From Strigops habroptila (Eukaryota; Chordata; Aves; Psittaciformes; Psittacidae), in assembly GCF_004027225.2 (NCBI RefSeq), contig NC_046360.1:3770001-3834000 (forward strand): a stretch of 64,000 nt of DNA. Reading direction: 5' to 3'. Numbering within the stretch: position 1 is the first letter of the stretch; each line of letters starts with the position of its first letter. Positions 49,201-61,200 of this stretch are shown here, piece after piece. Position numbers and translations under genes: made by a program. The notes beneath the pieces are model-generated. The model did no database searches. It was not told the DNA's origin and saw only the letters and a list, made by a program, of their open reading frames with translations.

Positions 49201-52200
49201 GACTGCTCCGTACCTGGGGAATCACAAAGAAGGGCTTCTTTAGCTCTGCGTTTTACATTCCCAACCTCACCTCCACCCAGCACAGGCCCCAAGACGTGGT
49301 GCCAGGCTCCTCCCCAGCCTACCTGGTCTCCAGATGGGTGCATGCTCCACCGTGGTGGATGCTAGGATGGATTTTTCACGCTCCCGCTCCCGTTCTCGCT
49401 CCCGCTCCCGTTCCCGCTCGGACACAGACGATCCCGATTGTTTGGTCATGTGCGTGGGGCCTCCTGAAACCCAAATGAAAGGCAGTGAAAGGGCTGCACA
49501 CACAGCGATTCCTGACCTGGGTAACACCACCTGCTTTTCACATCACTGTGTCTGCAGAGCAGGTAGGGAATGACTCCATCCAAGGTCACCTGGAGCAGCA
49601 CAAACAGGAACAACCGGTGTGACAAAACCTGGGCAAATCATGGAATAGCTGTCCTTTTTGGGGAAGAAGGGAGAAAATCAAGGAAGCTCCCAACAAGGAG
49701 ACTCAGGGGGTCTAGTGTGAGGGAGCCAACGGGCTGGTCCCTGAGTGAAAACGAATTTGGGCTCCCCCCATCTGCCCTGGCAGAGCTCACAGCCCTGAAC
49801 TGGTTACGGGAATCCTGCCCAACCACTTTCCCATGGGAAATGCAGCCTGCAGCGTTACCTGGGGAGAGCGGGGAGCTGCTGTGCCGGCTGCCGAAGGTCT
49901 GGGGGGGGCCGGGGATGTAGGTGATGCGGTCCATGGTGGTGGCAGAGGTGCCAGGGGTAGGGGGCACGAGGACGGGCAGGTGTGGCACTTGGGACAAGTC
50001 GATGATGCCTGGAGAGAGAAGTGAGAGGACTGTCAGGATGCTGCTGAGCTGCTGCAGCTTGGCTGGAGCAGGGAGCAGTGCTGAGGAAGGCTGACCCGTC
50101 CCACTGCTCTGGTAAAGCACAGGAGATGACAGAGCACACGAAGTCCGCAGGGGGTTGTGGTTATCAGGGGAGGGGGCCCTTCTATAGGCAAATACAGCAT
50201 GTCCTGCTGCTGGGAATAATGGGGAGGAAAAATGTTGAGCTCTATCCCTGCTAGAGTGAGGGGGCTGCAGACAGCATCCGCCACAGCTCCCTCCATCTGG
50301 AGACCAACACTGCTCAGCAGCACCCCAGCACGCTCTGCTCTTTGTGGAAAGCCAGACATCCCTCTTGAAGACTGTTTTAATCTCCAAAGGCCAGCGGGGC
50401 CAGGCTGGGAAGTGCTCCCGTGACCCAAAACCAGAGCTGCACATAAGCAGCCTCAAGTAACTAAAGATGGCAAAAAGAGCATCAAATTCCCCCTGGTGAC
50501 CAGCCAAGTTCCTACACTGCTGGGTGACACTGTGCTGCTGGCTTGGCCCTTGGAGCTGCTCCTTCTCCCCAAATGCCCCCAAGCCCCTGGATGGTGCCGT
50601 GCCGGGAGGACCTGCTGCATAGTTGAGGGCGAGGGAGGGCTCTCGGGGTGACAAGCCACGCAGCATGTCCGCCCGCTGCGCCATGGCTGTGGCTGCAGCG
50701 TTGTGGTGCATCTGCTGAGACGTGATGTAGTCGTTGATGATGGTCTGTCGGTTCTCCATGGCGGCCGTGTCCGGGTAGCCCCGGATGAGGTACGGGGGGT
50801 AGAGGTGGGGGTACGTGGGGCTCGGAGCCAGATGCCTCGGCAGGTAGTAAGCAGCAGCTGGGAGAGAAAAGGATGGAGATGTAAGTGGCTTTCTCCAGAC
50901 ACTTCAGGCTTTTTGAGCATAACAAGACAAAAACCAATTCCAAACAGACTTTGTCTTCACTGAAGGTACCTGCTTCCAGTTGGATTCCCCTCGGGATGGC
51001 GGCGGGGTCGAAAGCCAGTGGGATGTGTCCTCGGTACAGGTCGACCCCACTCACACCACGGAGCAGGTGCTCGTATGGGGAGATGGGGTGGTGGTGGTCG
51101 GCCACAGGGGCATGTGGAGACTTGGAGTTGTTGAGCTCTCTTGATGTGGGGGTGATCTTTCTGTCCTGGGACACCGGCTTCCCGGCAGTGATGCTCCCTG
51201 CAGCGAGCAGAAGGAAATGACTCAGAGACAGCGCCGCGGCCAAGCCGTGTCCCTGAGGGATGCCTGCAGCCAAGCGTGTCCCCCAGGGACATCGCTGAAC
51301 TTGAGGGACCTTTCCCTCCCCCCTGCACCACCGTGCCCTGTTACGCCACCAAGGCTGAGGCAGGCCAAGCCCCGGCTGCACCCAGGGAGAGAAGCCTGCC
51401 CCAAACCATCCCTCCACCCCGACGCATCCATGCTGGGCAGTCTGTGAGCTCACCCTGGCCTGCACAAGCAGCCGACAGTGAAGCCTTGCTGCTGTGCTCT
51501 TCGGCACAAGGAGGTCACCACTGCTGGGCAGAGCTGGGAACCAACATCTGCCAACACTTGAAGGCTTCCCCCAAAACGACTGACCTAACCAGGAACACAG
51601 CGGAGGCTGCAGCAACTGGACACACCAACCACGGAGAGCTGGAGGTGGCCCAGCTAGCAATGAATGATGGGGATGTGTTTTGGAGGAGCTCTGCGCTGCA
51701 CAGCCCCATCTCTCACTGCTTGCCGGGGAGGCACGTCCTCACCTCGGTTCTCAGCAGATTGCAATGTCTTGTGCTGCACGCCCCCAAATCACAAGACTCC
51801 TGGGTTAGGACAAGGATTTGCAGGCAGGAGATGCAAAAGGCCCCAAAGCAGTTACCCATAGCTAGCAGGCCTGGTGGGATAAGATGTTTTAGGGACTGGC
51901 TTCAGCACTGATCCTGCCCACAAACGTGCCATGAAGCAAGAAGGAGTTTTGTGCTCTGGATCTGAGCTTGTCTCACCAGATCACTAAGCCAAGCCCAGCC
52001 CAGACACACACTGCTCCCAAGGAGCCCCGCTCTAGGGGCAGGAGATGACTGATGCCAGGGGCATGAGCAGACCCTGCCTGGTGCAGGGAGACAGCAGATC
52101 CCAAAGACCAGCTGCCCTGCCCAGATCCACCGGATCAGAAGGGATTAGATGTTCCTGTAAACGAGGCACTCAAATGCCAAGGTGATGGATGAGGCACGAA

Positions 52201-55200
52201 CACACAAGGTAGGCAAACACACACCAGATTCTGAAGAGTGTGAAGATCCCCTCACGCAATGCACCAAGCACTGCTTAACTGCCTGTCTGTAGAAACAAAG
52301 GCGCCCTGGGACAACGCTTTTGAACCACCACCAGCTTCAGCAGCCACGATCCAAGTGTCCCTTTGGTTACCATGGTGCAGATGTGGGGTGCCCTCCCTGG
52401 AAGGCAGCTGAGCCCCAGCTGTCCCTGGCAGCCTCCCCAGTGCCGTGAATCAGCCATTGCCATGGGCAAGAGTGGGAGCAGGGTGCTGAGGAGAACGGGT
52501 TTGGCAGGCACTGGTTGGGAACAGCTCGGGCAGGTGGGGTCAGCAGCCACCTCCTGCACGCCTTCTAGAGATGTTAGCATCAAATAAAGCCTTTGCCAAG
52601 TACCTTCATGCTGCCGTGGCGTGGACTCTCGTGTGGAGACCGGAGACCCCCTATGCAAGTGGCTGCCAAACGCTGTGCTGTGCCCTGCCTGGTGGTCCTC
52701 ATAGGAGAGGGCACTTTGGTGGGGCTTGCCCGGCTCGGGCACAATCACAGGAGCCCCTCTGGCGATGGAGCCACCCGAGTTTGTCACTGGGCTTGGCCTG
52801 TTTTTCAGGCTCTCTTCGTAAGCTCTCTCCAGATTCCTCGGGTCTTGGATGACATCCAGTGAGTGCACAGAGTGAAAAGTCCTGCCAGGACTGCCGATGA
52901 TGGACCGCACGTCGTGCTTTTTGGTACTCGAGGAAGAAGAACCGCTGTCGTACTTCAGTGGGGTACCCTGGGGACAGAAAAAAGAGGAGACATCACAGGG
53001 ATGTCGAGCAGAAGGGGATCCAGCGGCCGCATCCCACCAAGTTTCAATGCAATTTGTGCTTCCTCATTCAATGGGTCAGTACCCAAGTTTACTTGGTCAA
53101 ATGGCAAGAGACACTGGCAAAGCAGAGAGAATAGCCCCACACGGCGCAGGGCAGGGTGGAGCACCCATCCTGCATGTCTCAGTGTGCTCCAACAAGATGA
53201 TGATGAGTCAGTGCCGAAGGCTGGCTGTGCCCATCACGCCTCTCTCCTACACACACTGCGAAATGAAGTAGGACTACGAGGTGCCATGGGAACCCTCCAA
53301 ATATTTGGAGCCCAACAGGAGACAGCATGCCATGTTTCATCCTAACTACTGGCCTTGCTGGGTTGACACTTACCCATAAAGGGAGGAGACCAAGATTATG
53401 TGCACCCAGAGTCACAACTGCCAAGGGCAATGAGTTGACTCTGGCCTTAAACAAGAGCCAAATGCATCCCCTTCTGTGTACACATGTGGATAGAGCACTG
53501 CATTCTTAATGTGCCAGGGGGTGCTGAGCTCCCTTCCCTGGGTTTTGTATTTATCTGCTAGGAAAGATCATAGGATGGTTTGGGTTGGAAGGGACCCCAT
53601 CAAAGGATGGGGAAGAGCAAGCTGTAGCCAAGTAGAGACTCAATTCTGACCAGTGATGTTTTTGCAACCCGAAGCCCTCTCACCTCTCTTTTTACCTTGG
53701 GAATGGTCCCCAGGGTCTGTGTGAGGACAGCAGCCTAAGTAAGACCAATCTCTTCTGCTGTTTGCCCCATCCTCACCTGCGTGATGGAGCCTTCCTTCAG
53801 AGGTCTCGTCAGAGAGATGTCTGGTGTCCGCCTCAGCTCCTCCCGAGGTATCTCATGGATTGATCTTCCCGCTTCTTTCACTGTGGCCACCAGGTCTTCA
53901 TGAGCTGGTTTCATTTTCAGAGGGGTAAGGCCCTCGTGAGACCTGACCTTGTAGGCATCAGATAAGTCCCTCGGTGGAGTGTTTTCCCTCTTGAGCTGTT
54001 TGGCTTCTCTTCTGAGGTAGTCCTCATGAGCCTCCACGTAGGACCGAGGTATTCCTGCAACCCCCAAGTACATGACGGATGCAGAGGGTGACTCAGAGTT
54101 TAAGGGGGTCTCGAGTTAATGCATGCAACTCAGCGACTGGTACCCAAGTGAGTACACAGAGCAGCTACATCACTAATCAGCTGGACCTCCTCACACCTAC
54201 CACCACTTTCCAGACCCATTTTGCACTAGTTTCAGCCTGTCTTCAGGCCTGACTTTGTAAGTCACCCCTGACTTTGGTGAGAGCTTAGGTTAGTACAAGG
54301 TGAGCAAGACTGAGAATCTCTGAGCTGAGGGTGTAGAGATCTGCAGCTGGACCTTGACGGGTCCAACCTTGTTTTCTCCTGCCCTAGCCTGACAACAAGA
54401 GGCCATGCACGTGAGATACCTCCCCATGTTACCTCTGGCCATGGCCATCTTCTACTTGCAGGTTTTACCTTGTGTAATTGAGCCCCGCATGTGATGCTGC
54501 TCCTTTAGGTTATGGGGACTGTGTCGGTCTGGAGGGATTGCTCGACCCATGAGACCTAGAACAGATCCGAAGGAGAAAGCTGGGTTGACACAGGAGTTTG
54601 TGACAATGAATACACGACAGTGTTACCAGAGACTCTTGGGACAACAAGGAAAACCATCAACAATTTCTAAATAATTTCTCTTTTCAAAAAATGTGATTCC
54701 CTTTTTTTACAGTCCTGAAACTGGTTTGCCAGGGCAGGAACCAAAGGCAAACGGGTCAGTCTGTGTCCCTTGTTTTGCCATGCTGGTCAGATGCTGTCCT
54801 GCTGGGATGTGCTGCCAGGTACCAGCGAACCACTGCCAAAACATGGGCAGAAGAAAGTGCATCATGTAGACAAGAGGCATGATGGGGTCTCTGTGGGTCA
54901 CTAGTAACACAGCGCGGGTGAAAGGTTTCGCCTAGACCCACCTTCGATGCTGGCAGATAAGGTATCACGGGCTGATAAGCCCCGGCTGATCCTCCCCTCC
55001 ATCATATCGTAGGTCCGCTTGGTTCCTGTGGTCTCATGCAAAGCTCCTGAGCTCCTGCTGTCTTCTTTGGGACACTGAGAAGCAGCAACTCCACCTGGGG
55101 AAGAGAACACCAAGAAGCACCATCAGGAGCACGGAAAGTCAGCACCAGCCAAGGGAGGGTGTTAACTGATGCTTGCATATGTTGCTGGAAGGTCAGATCC

Positions 55201-58200
55201 CATCCCAGCACGTCAGCAATGCCAGAAACATCACACAAGGTTGGCTTCCAAGAAATTCAGCTGGTGTTTTCTCCCCTCCCTGCCTGTCTCAGACTCCAGA
55301 TCTGTGCCTCCCTTGCGGGTAGGAGCATCCGCCCTGTCGGATGCTCCCTCCATCCCCGGTGGGGAAGCAGCAGGACAGCCCGGAGCCAGCGCGGCGCTGG
55401 TGTGAGCAGCTGCGGTTCCACTGAACTCGGCCCCGTGGGTCTGGGGATCTTTATTTCTTTTTCCCCTGTTTGTTTTGATTTTTGCTAGACACCTACTGTT
55501 TGGGATCTTGGCCAGCCTTAACATTTGCCGAGACACTCCCTGGGTGAGAAAATCAGGGAAAAGGGGGGAGAAGCAAAGCTGAGAATGATTCCTTTGAAAC
55601 AGCGGTGAGCGCGCAAAAGAACTGGGAGAGACAGTGAGAAGTCCCACGCAGGACTGATGGAGCAAGCACTCATGTGATGGGAGACCACCTCCTTGTCTGA
55701 ACCTGGAACAGATTCTTCTGCAAACAGTGGACAAGTGTCCTGAGCTACAGCCCCCACCTCTCCCAAGCACAGCCCTGCCAGTGCCAGGCAGCATCATGCC
55801 CACCCTGGGCCATAGGCATCCATCATGTGCAGCAAGCTGTGAATTTAAGCAGCTTCTGATCCAGCTGAATGCCTCCTGGTTATGTAATGGGCTCGGAGAG
55901 GGAATGTTGGCTTGGAGAGATAAACACCTCTGCCCATCGTCCCTGGCCAGGTTGCCCCTGCCAAGGATTGCCAGTGCCCTGATTGTCCTCTCTGTAGACA
56001 GAGAAGGTGGTTATACAATTAGAGAAAAAGGGGAAGTTAAAAATATTCATTCCACTGCGGACAATTGGGAACAAAAGTCCTCCTTGGCAAAACCAGTAAT
56101 TAATAAAATGGGATTATTACAACTTCACGCCCACTACTGGTTCCCGCAGCCAGCACCCACTCAATCTAGAAACTGTTTGGGGAGATCTGACCCTGAGCCT
56201 TCACTTCGGATTCATTCTACTGGAGAAATCTGGGGGCGACACTGAGAACCAGCCAAGCACCCTGCGGCAGACACGGGGCGATGTGCCTGCACCCTGTCAT
56301 CAAGGCACATCTGTTGCCAACAGACCTTCTGCAGAGGGGGACGTGGTCCCGGCACCCTTTGTACCACTGGGAAGCAGGGGGGGGTGCGAGGGAGAAGAGA
56401 CTAAACAGAAAGAAAATCACTCCAAGCCCACGTCCCTTGCCTTGCAGAAGCCATCAGCAATCATATGCAGAATGAGAATAACCAATCTAGCACAATTCAG
56501 CTTGCACATGCTACAGGATCTCGTCTCATTACAGCTCTTTTATTTTAAGCACCCTCATGACACTAAAGAATTTGCCATTTTTTTTCTGCTTGCCAAAATT
56601 CATAATCACCAACAATTTCAGTTTTCTTATTTAATTTTTGTTTAACTCTTCCTCACCGGGCTGTTTGGGGGAAGGAGAGAGGCAGCAGGGCTGGCAGAAG
56701 CACACAACATGACTCAGGATGCGATAAACGCTGTCAAGCATGTAAAAGGCTGCCTGTGGAGAGGAAGGAATTAATTCCTCATGTGTGTCCACAGCAGGTA
56801 GGATGAGATGCCATAGGCTCAGGCTGCAGATGAGGAGACTTGGGCTGACACCGGTAAGTGCATGCAATGGGGAAGGGTTTGGTCTGCCCAGGGAGGGGTT
56901 CCAGCTCTGGGCACAGGGAGTCCTCGCTCCTGGGAGCCTTCCCTATCTCTCCCCTGATAGCACCACTTCTGAGATCAACCTCATTCGACTCCAAGCGCAG
57001 GCAGAGGAGATTAAAATAGCTTCTTGCACAAACAAGTCCTGAAATGCTTCCTGCGTCCTCCCTGGTCCAAGCCCTGCCAACTGTCCCAAAGGGCGCCCAG
57101 ACACAAGTCTTCCACGGTGACACTTCTTATCTGGGCTAGAGTTGACAGTGAATGCGGGCAGGCATGGGACAAGCTGGTTTCCACGTGGTGGGTGAGAAGC
57201 ATGGCGCAGAGCCCTGTCCTGAAAGGTCCCTGTGGTCCCAGGGCACACACAGAAGTGGCATCAGCCAAAGCTTGTGAGTTGTCCCCAGTGGTCTGACCTG
57301 AACTCTCTGCTTCTGGCCTTGGATGAAACGACGAGTCTGTGATGAAACCAGCTGCCTGCACTTATGGGCAAGAGGAAAAGGTCTTCTGCTGGACACCCTC
57401 TGCCTGCAGGACTGACCACAGGGCCTAACAGGGACGCTCTGCCCCAGGGAGGGATGCAGCCATACTGGAGAGGGAGCCAGAGGGTTCAGGCAGCACAGCA
57501 GCTGACCAGAGATACCTGCTGAGGCAGGCGAGCACAGCAGAGGTTAGGATCTGTTCCTCAGTCACCTCCACATTCAACTGAGAAGAGAGGTGACACAGGA
57601 GGACAGCCATCCCCGTGCACATGGCAGTATTCTACCCCAAGAGGATGTGGGGCTGTGGTATCTGTAAATCAGCTCTTCCCAACCCCAGCTGCGGGTGAGG
57701 AGGAGCCCGGCTCCATGCCAGCGATGCCCAAACGCAGCACACACTGAAAGGCGAGCACAGAAGAGTTGTTTCCAGCTTCACTAGAGAGGAACATCTGCTT
57801 ATCTCTGATGGGAGCCACCGGGACACAGGCAGCAGCTTTGATGGACAGTGCTGGGATCAGATGAGCAGGCGCAGAGGAGGCAGAGACAGCTTGTGAGTGC
57901 TGCTGATACCACTAACGCAGCCAGGCACCGCCGGCATATACTGAGGCAGCACGTTACCGTGCAGCAGGGCTGAGAGCTGCAACACAGCTTTTAGGTCTCT
58001 CCTGAGCCCCTTCGAGAGCAGCCCAGCATCAGGCTCGCTTGCAGGGTTTGCTTTGCCATACTCTGCTCCTCAGCTGGACAGGGTCAGACTGTAACAAGTG
58101 ACACTGTCTGTGACACAGCGCTGCTGGGCCCAGGAGGATTCCTGCAGGGCAGCCCCATGCTGGGAAAGCTGTGTCCAAGATGTTGCAGGTGAGAATGTGA

Positions 58201-61200
58201 TGTCTGAATAAACCTTCATGCCAAACTACCTGACTTGCGTCCAACTTGCAGGTTCTTAAGTCCCACCTTGGCCCAAGAGCTTGGAGATGGTTTCCTAAGG
58301 TTTTCGCGGTCTCCTGCAGAAGATGCTAGGGATGAAGGCAATACCTTCCATCTGGTCCTCTCCTCTCTCCTGGTCCTCAAAACCAATGAAAACCGGAGAC
58401 ATCGTGCCCCTGCCCACCGGCAAAGCCACCTCCAACGCAAGGTAACCACACAGGACAGAAGGAAACCCAGCCAGGCCTTAGGCAGGCAGGGTGGGAAGGG
58501 AGAGAAATGACGCTGGAAGCAAAGACGCGAGGCTGGGACGTTGCACTTTGTCAGCCTTTCCTCAAATAGCTCCCAACTCCCAGCCACGGCAGCACAAACC
58601 CCTGGCGCCTGCCCTAAAAAGGCAGAGGATTACAACTTACCCTCGTAGGACAGCACGTGGCCTTTCTTCCCTTCGTAGATGACATGTCCTTTGGGCACAG
58701 CATCCTCTCTTGCCTTCTCTGCTCTGCTGGGGCTGTCTTCTCCGATTATCCTGGTAATGGTTCCTTTGTACAGCACTTCTGCTGGGGTGCCCTTGGAAAG
58801 CCACCAAGATCCATATTTAACAGTGTCACAAGCAATTAAGCAAGCGCGCGCGCAGGGACAGGCTGTTCCCCGCGGGAGGCTGAGTGGAGGGCGAGCGCGC
58901 CCAGCCTCCGCTTCCTGGCGCAGCCAACAGCGAGGGACCTGCAGCTTAATTATTGATGAGGATGATAACGAGGAGCGGTAAAGAGGTACGTGATCTGTGC
59001 GAGGCTGCTGGGAAGAGGCAGGGGGGCTGAGGACAGCACAGACCTCCAAAACCGCAACTCTTCACCCTGCATGCTTTGGAGTAAGCTACCTGCATCGCTT
59101 CCACCCCATGGGTTTGGGAATACAGGGCACCTTCTGGGGACATCTTGGTGACAAAAGGGACTGCTCAAGTGTTAGGGTTTTTCTATTTGCAGCCTATTTT
59201 TCCTATTGCAGCCTATTTCCCCAACCTGGTACAGGAGCCATGGAGATGTCCTGCTTGCCCAGGGCACATCTGCTGGCAGCAGGAGTGACCTTCAGATTGC
59301 TGCCTGCACACAGGAGCTGGTGCTGGCAGCACGCCTGGGTGAGATGACAGGCATCAGTGAGACCAGTCCTGGAGCAGGTCCGGGAGCAAAACCTGCTGGT
59401 TGGCTCTCCAACAGAAACAGCTCCCTATACAAACCGGTGTGAACCGAAACCTCTCTTTCCCTGGAGGTACACACAGTCACAGCTCACAGACACCTGCCCC
59501 CCTTTTAATGCCCTTCAAATAAATCCAGAGCTGGATGTCCTTGAAGACATTGCTGGTGATAACACCCCTCTGCCATCACCTGCTGGTGCCAACCCACAAC
59601 AGCCACTGTAGGGTGATGGTCCTGCACCCCACTGCACGGAAGGCACAGCCATGCTGTCAGAGAGAAGCTCTTGACTGACTCCCCTGCATACTCTGCTCAT
59701 TTAACCCCACCAAGCCCCAGGACTGATGCTCATGGGAAGCAATACCCCAGCCAGCTTTGCTGATGCTTCCAGGTTGTGCCAGTGCAGGCTATTCCCCCAC
59801 CCCAGCTTGAGGATGCTGCTGGTACCAAGCCCTGGAGCAGTCCCAAAACCCTGCCAGAGCTACCAGGACATGCCAGCATCCAGGTTCAATGCTCTGATCG
59901 TTCACCCTTGCGGTACACCTGGTAACGGCTTTTCCAGCTGGCTCTCCCAGCCCCAGGTAAGTCATCTTCCTTCCGTGGACGTGCTCAGGGGGGATTTGAA
60001 AGCAAGTGATGACAGATGGCTTCAGAGCAGAAAGCATATATTCAAGATCTGCTTTCCGTGAACTGGATGACTAATCTGAGATCAAATGTCAGCTCTGGGA
60101 GCTGCTGTCAGAACAGGGGGCTCCTTCTCCCCAGTGGGAGCAGAGGGATGCAGGCTGCTGGGCCAGGAAGAGGGGCAGGTAATGCCCTGGGTCTGGGCTT
60201 GGTACCTTAATCTCAAGCCAAACAAAGGAATCCAGATGGATTAATCAGCTGGATGCAAAACAACGTCTCAACAAACTGCTCATCTCCTGAACTCTGTCAT
60301 GTGGTGCTCAAGACCCTTCCTGCCCACCCACTGCTGCCCATAGCTGCTGCAGGGGTATACGAGACGATGAAGCATGTGTTTGTTCTGATGGGTTATTTAC
60401 AGCCCCCGAGGAGCTGCTCCTGGCAGCTACTGGATGCAGGCACCAGGCAAGTAAAGCCTTTGCTGTGGGCCAGGATTCAGGTTCATGTCCCCAGGGCCCA
60501 AGGGAACACGGCCACCCTCCTTGAAGGAGGCAAGCAAAAATCTCAGCATGAGTGGCTTTAAATATCTGAGTGATGGCCAGATAAAATCCCCACAGGAAAA
60601 GGATTTTTTTTGTTGTTAAGGCTCTCCGCTCTGTTACCGTGTGAGCAATAACTCACACTGCAAAACACTACCTCCCGCTTGCCAGCTGCTCTTCCGAAGA
60701 TGGATGGTGGAGATTAAGGCCAAAGTATCTTCCTGCTCAAGAGAGCCTTTGGGCAGGACCTCAGTGCAGCAGGCTCAGCCCTGGCAGGACACCTCCCTAC
60801 CTTACATGTACCTTGTAGCCTCCTCCTCTCCTCTGCCTGGCCTAGGCTCTCCACCCATCTCCTCCTTCGCTCAGCTCCACTTTCTTGCACTGGCAAGATT
60901 ATCTTCCCAAAGCCATTTAAAGCTGCTTTTGCCTCTCTTCCTGACAGCCATGAAAAGCAAAGGGGGGTTTAGATGTGCTACCAGCTCTGCATTGCTGCTG
61001 GTGGAGCTCTGCTCTCCTGCAGGCTCAGGTCATGGGACAGGGCTTGTGCTATTCTGAGTGGAGGCTGTTTGCAAAGGCTCTGCCCACAGACCTCTCCGTG
61101 GGGCTCTATGGGATGGGAGCATTGCAGACCTGTGCTACTCAGCCCCGTGCCATGCACTCAGTGCACCCCACAAGCCCCCAGCCCCCGTGTACAGCACAAG

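Noticed and set aside
49638-50759. 373-codon open frame on the - strand
   Set aside because: It joins two true NCOR2 exons (49859-50008 and 50612-50857 region) through an intron that happens to stay open. Splice sites and family alignment show the real exons.
50512-51660. 382-codon - strand open frame
   Set aside because: It covers the NCOR2 exon at 50970-51197 in frame, but the rest is intron on both sides and, lower down, the neighbouring exon in a different frame.
55727-56245. 172-codon + strand frame with a Lys/Glu-rich C-terminal part
   Set aside because: No recognisable domain; it is antisense inside an NCOR2 intron and begins in unrelated sequence. Considered only as possible conserved non-coding DNA.
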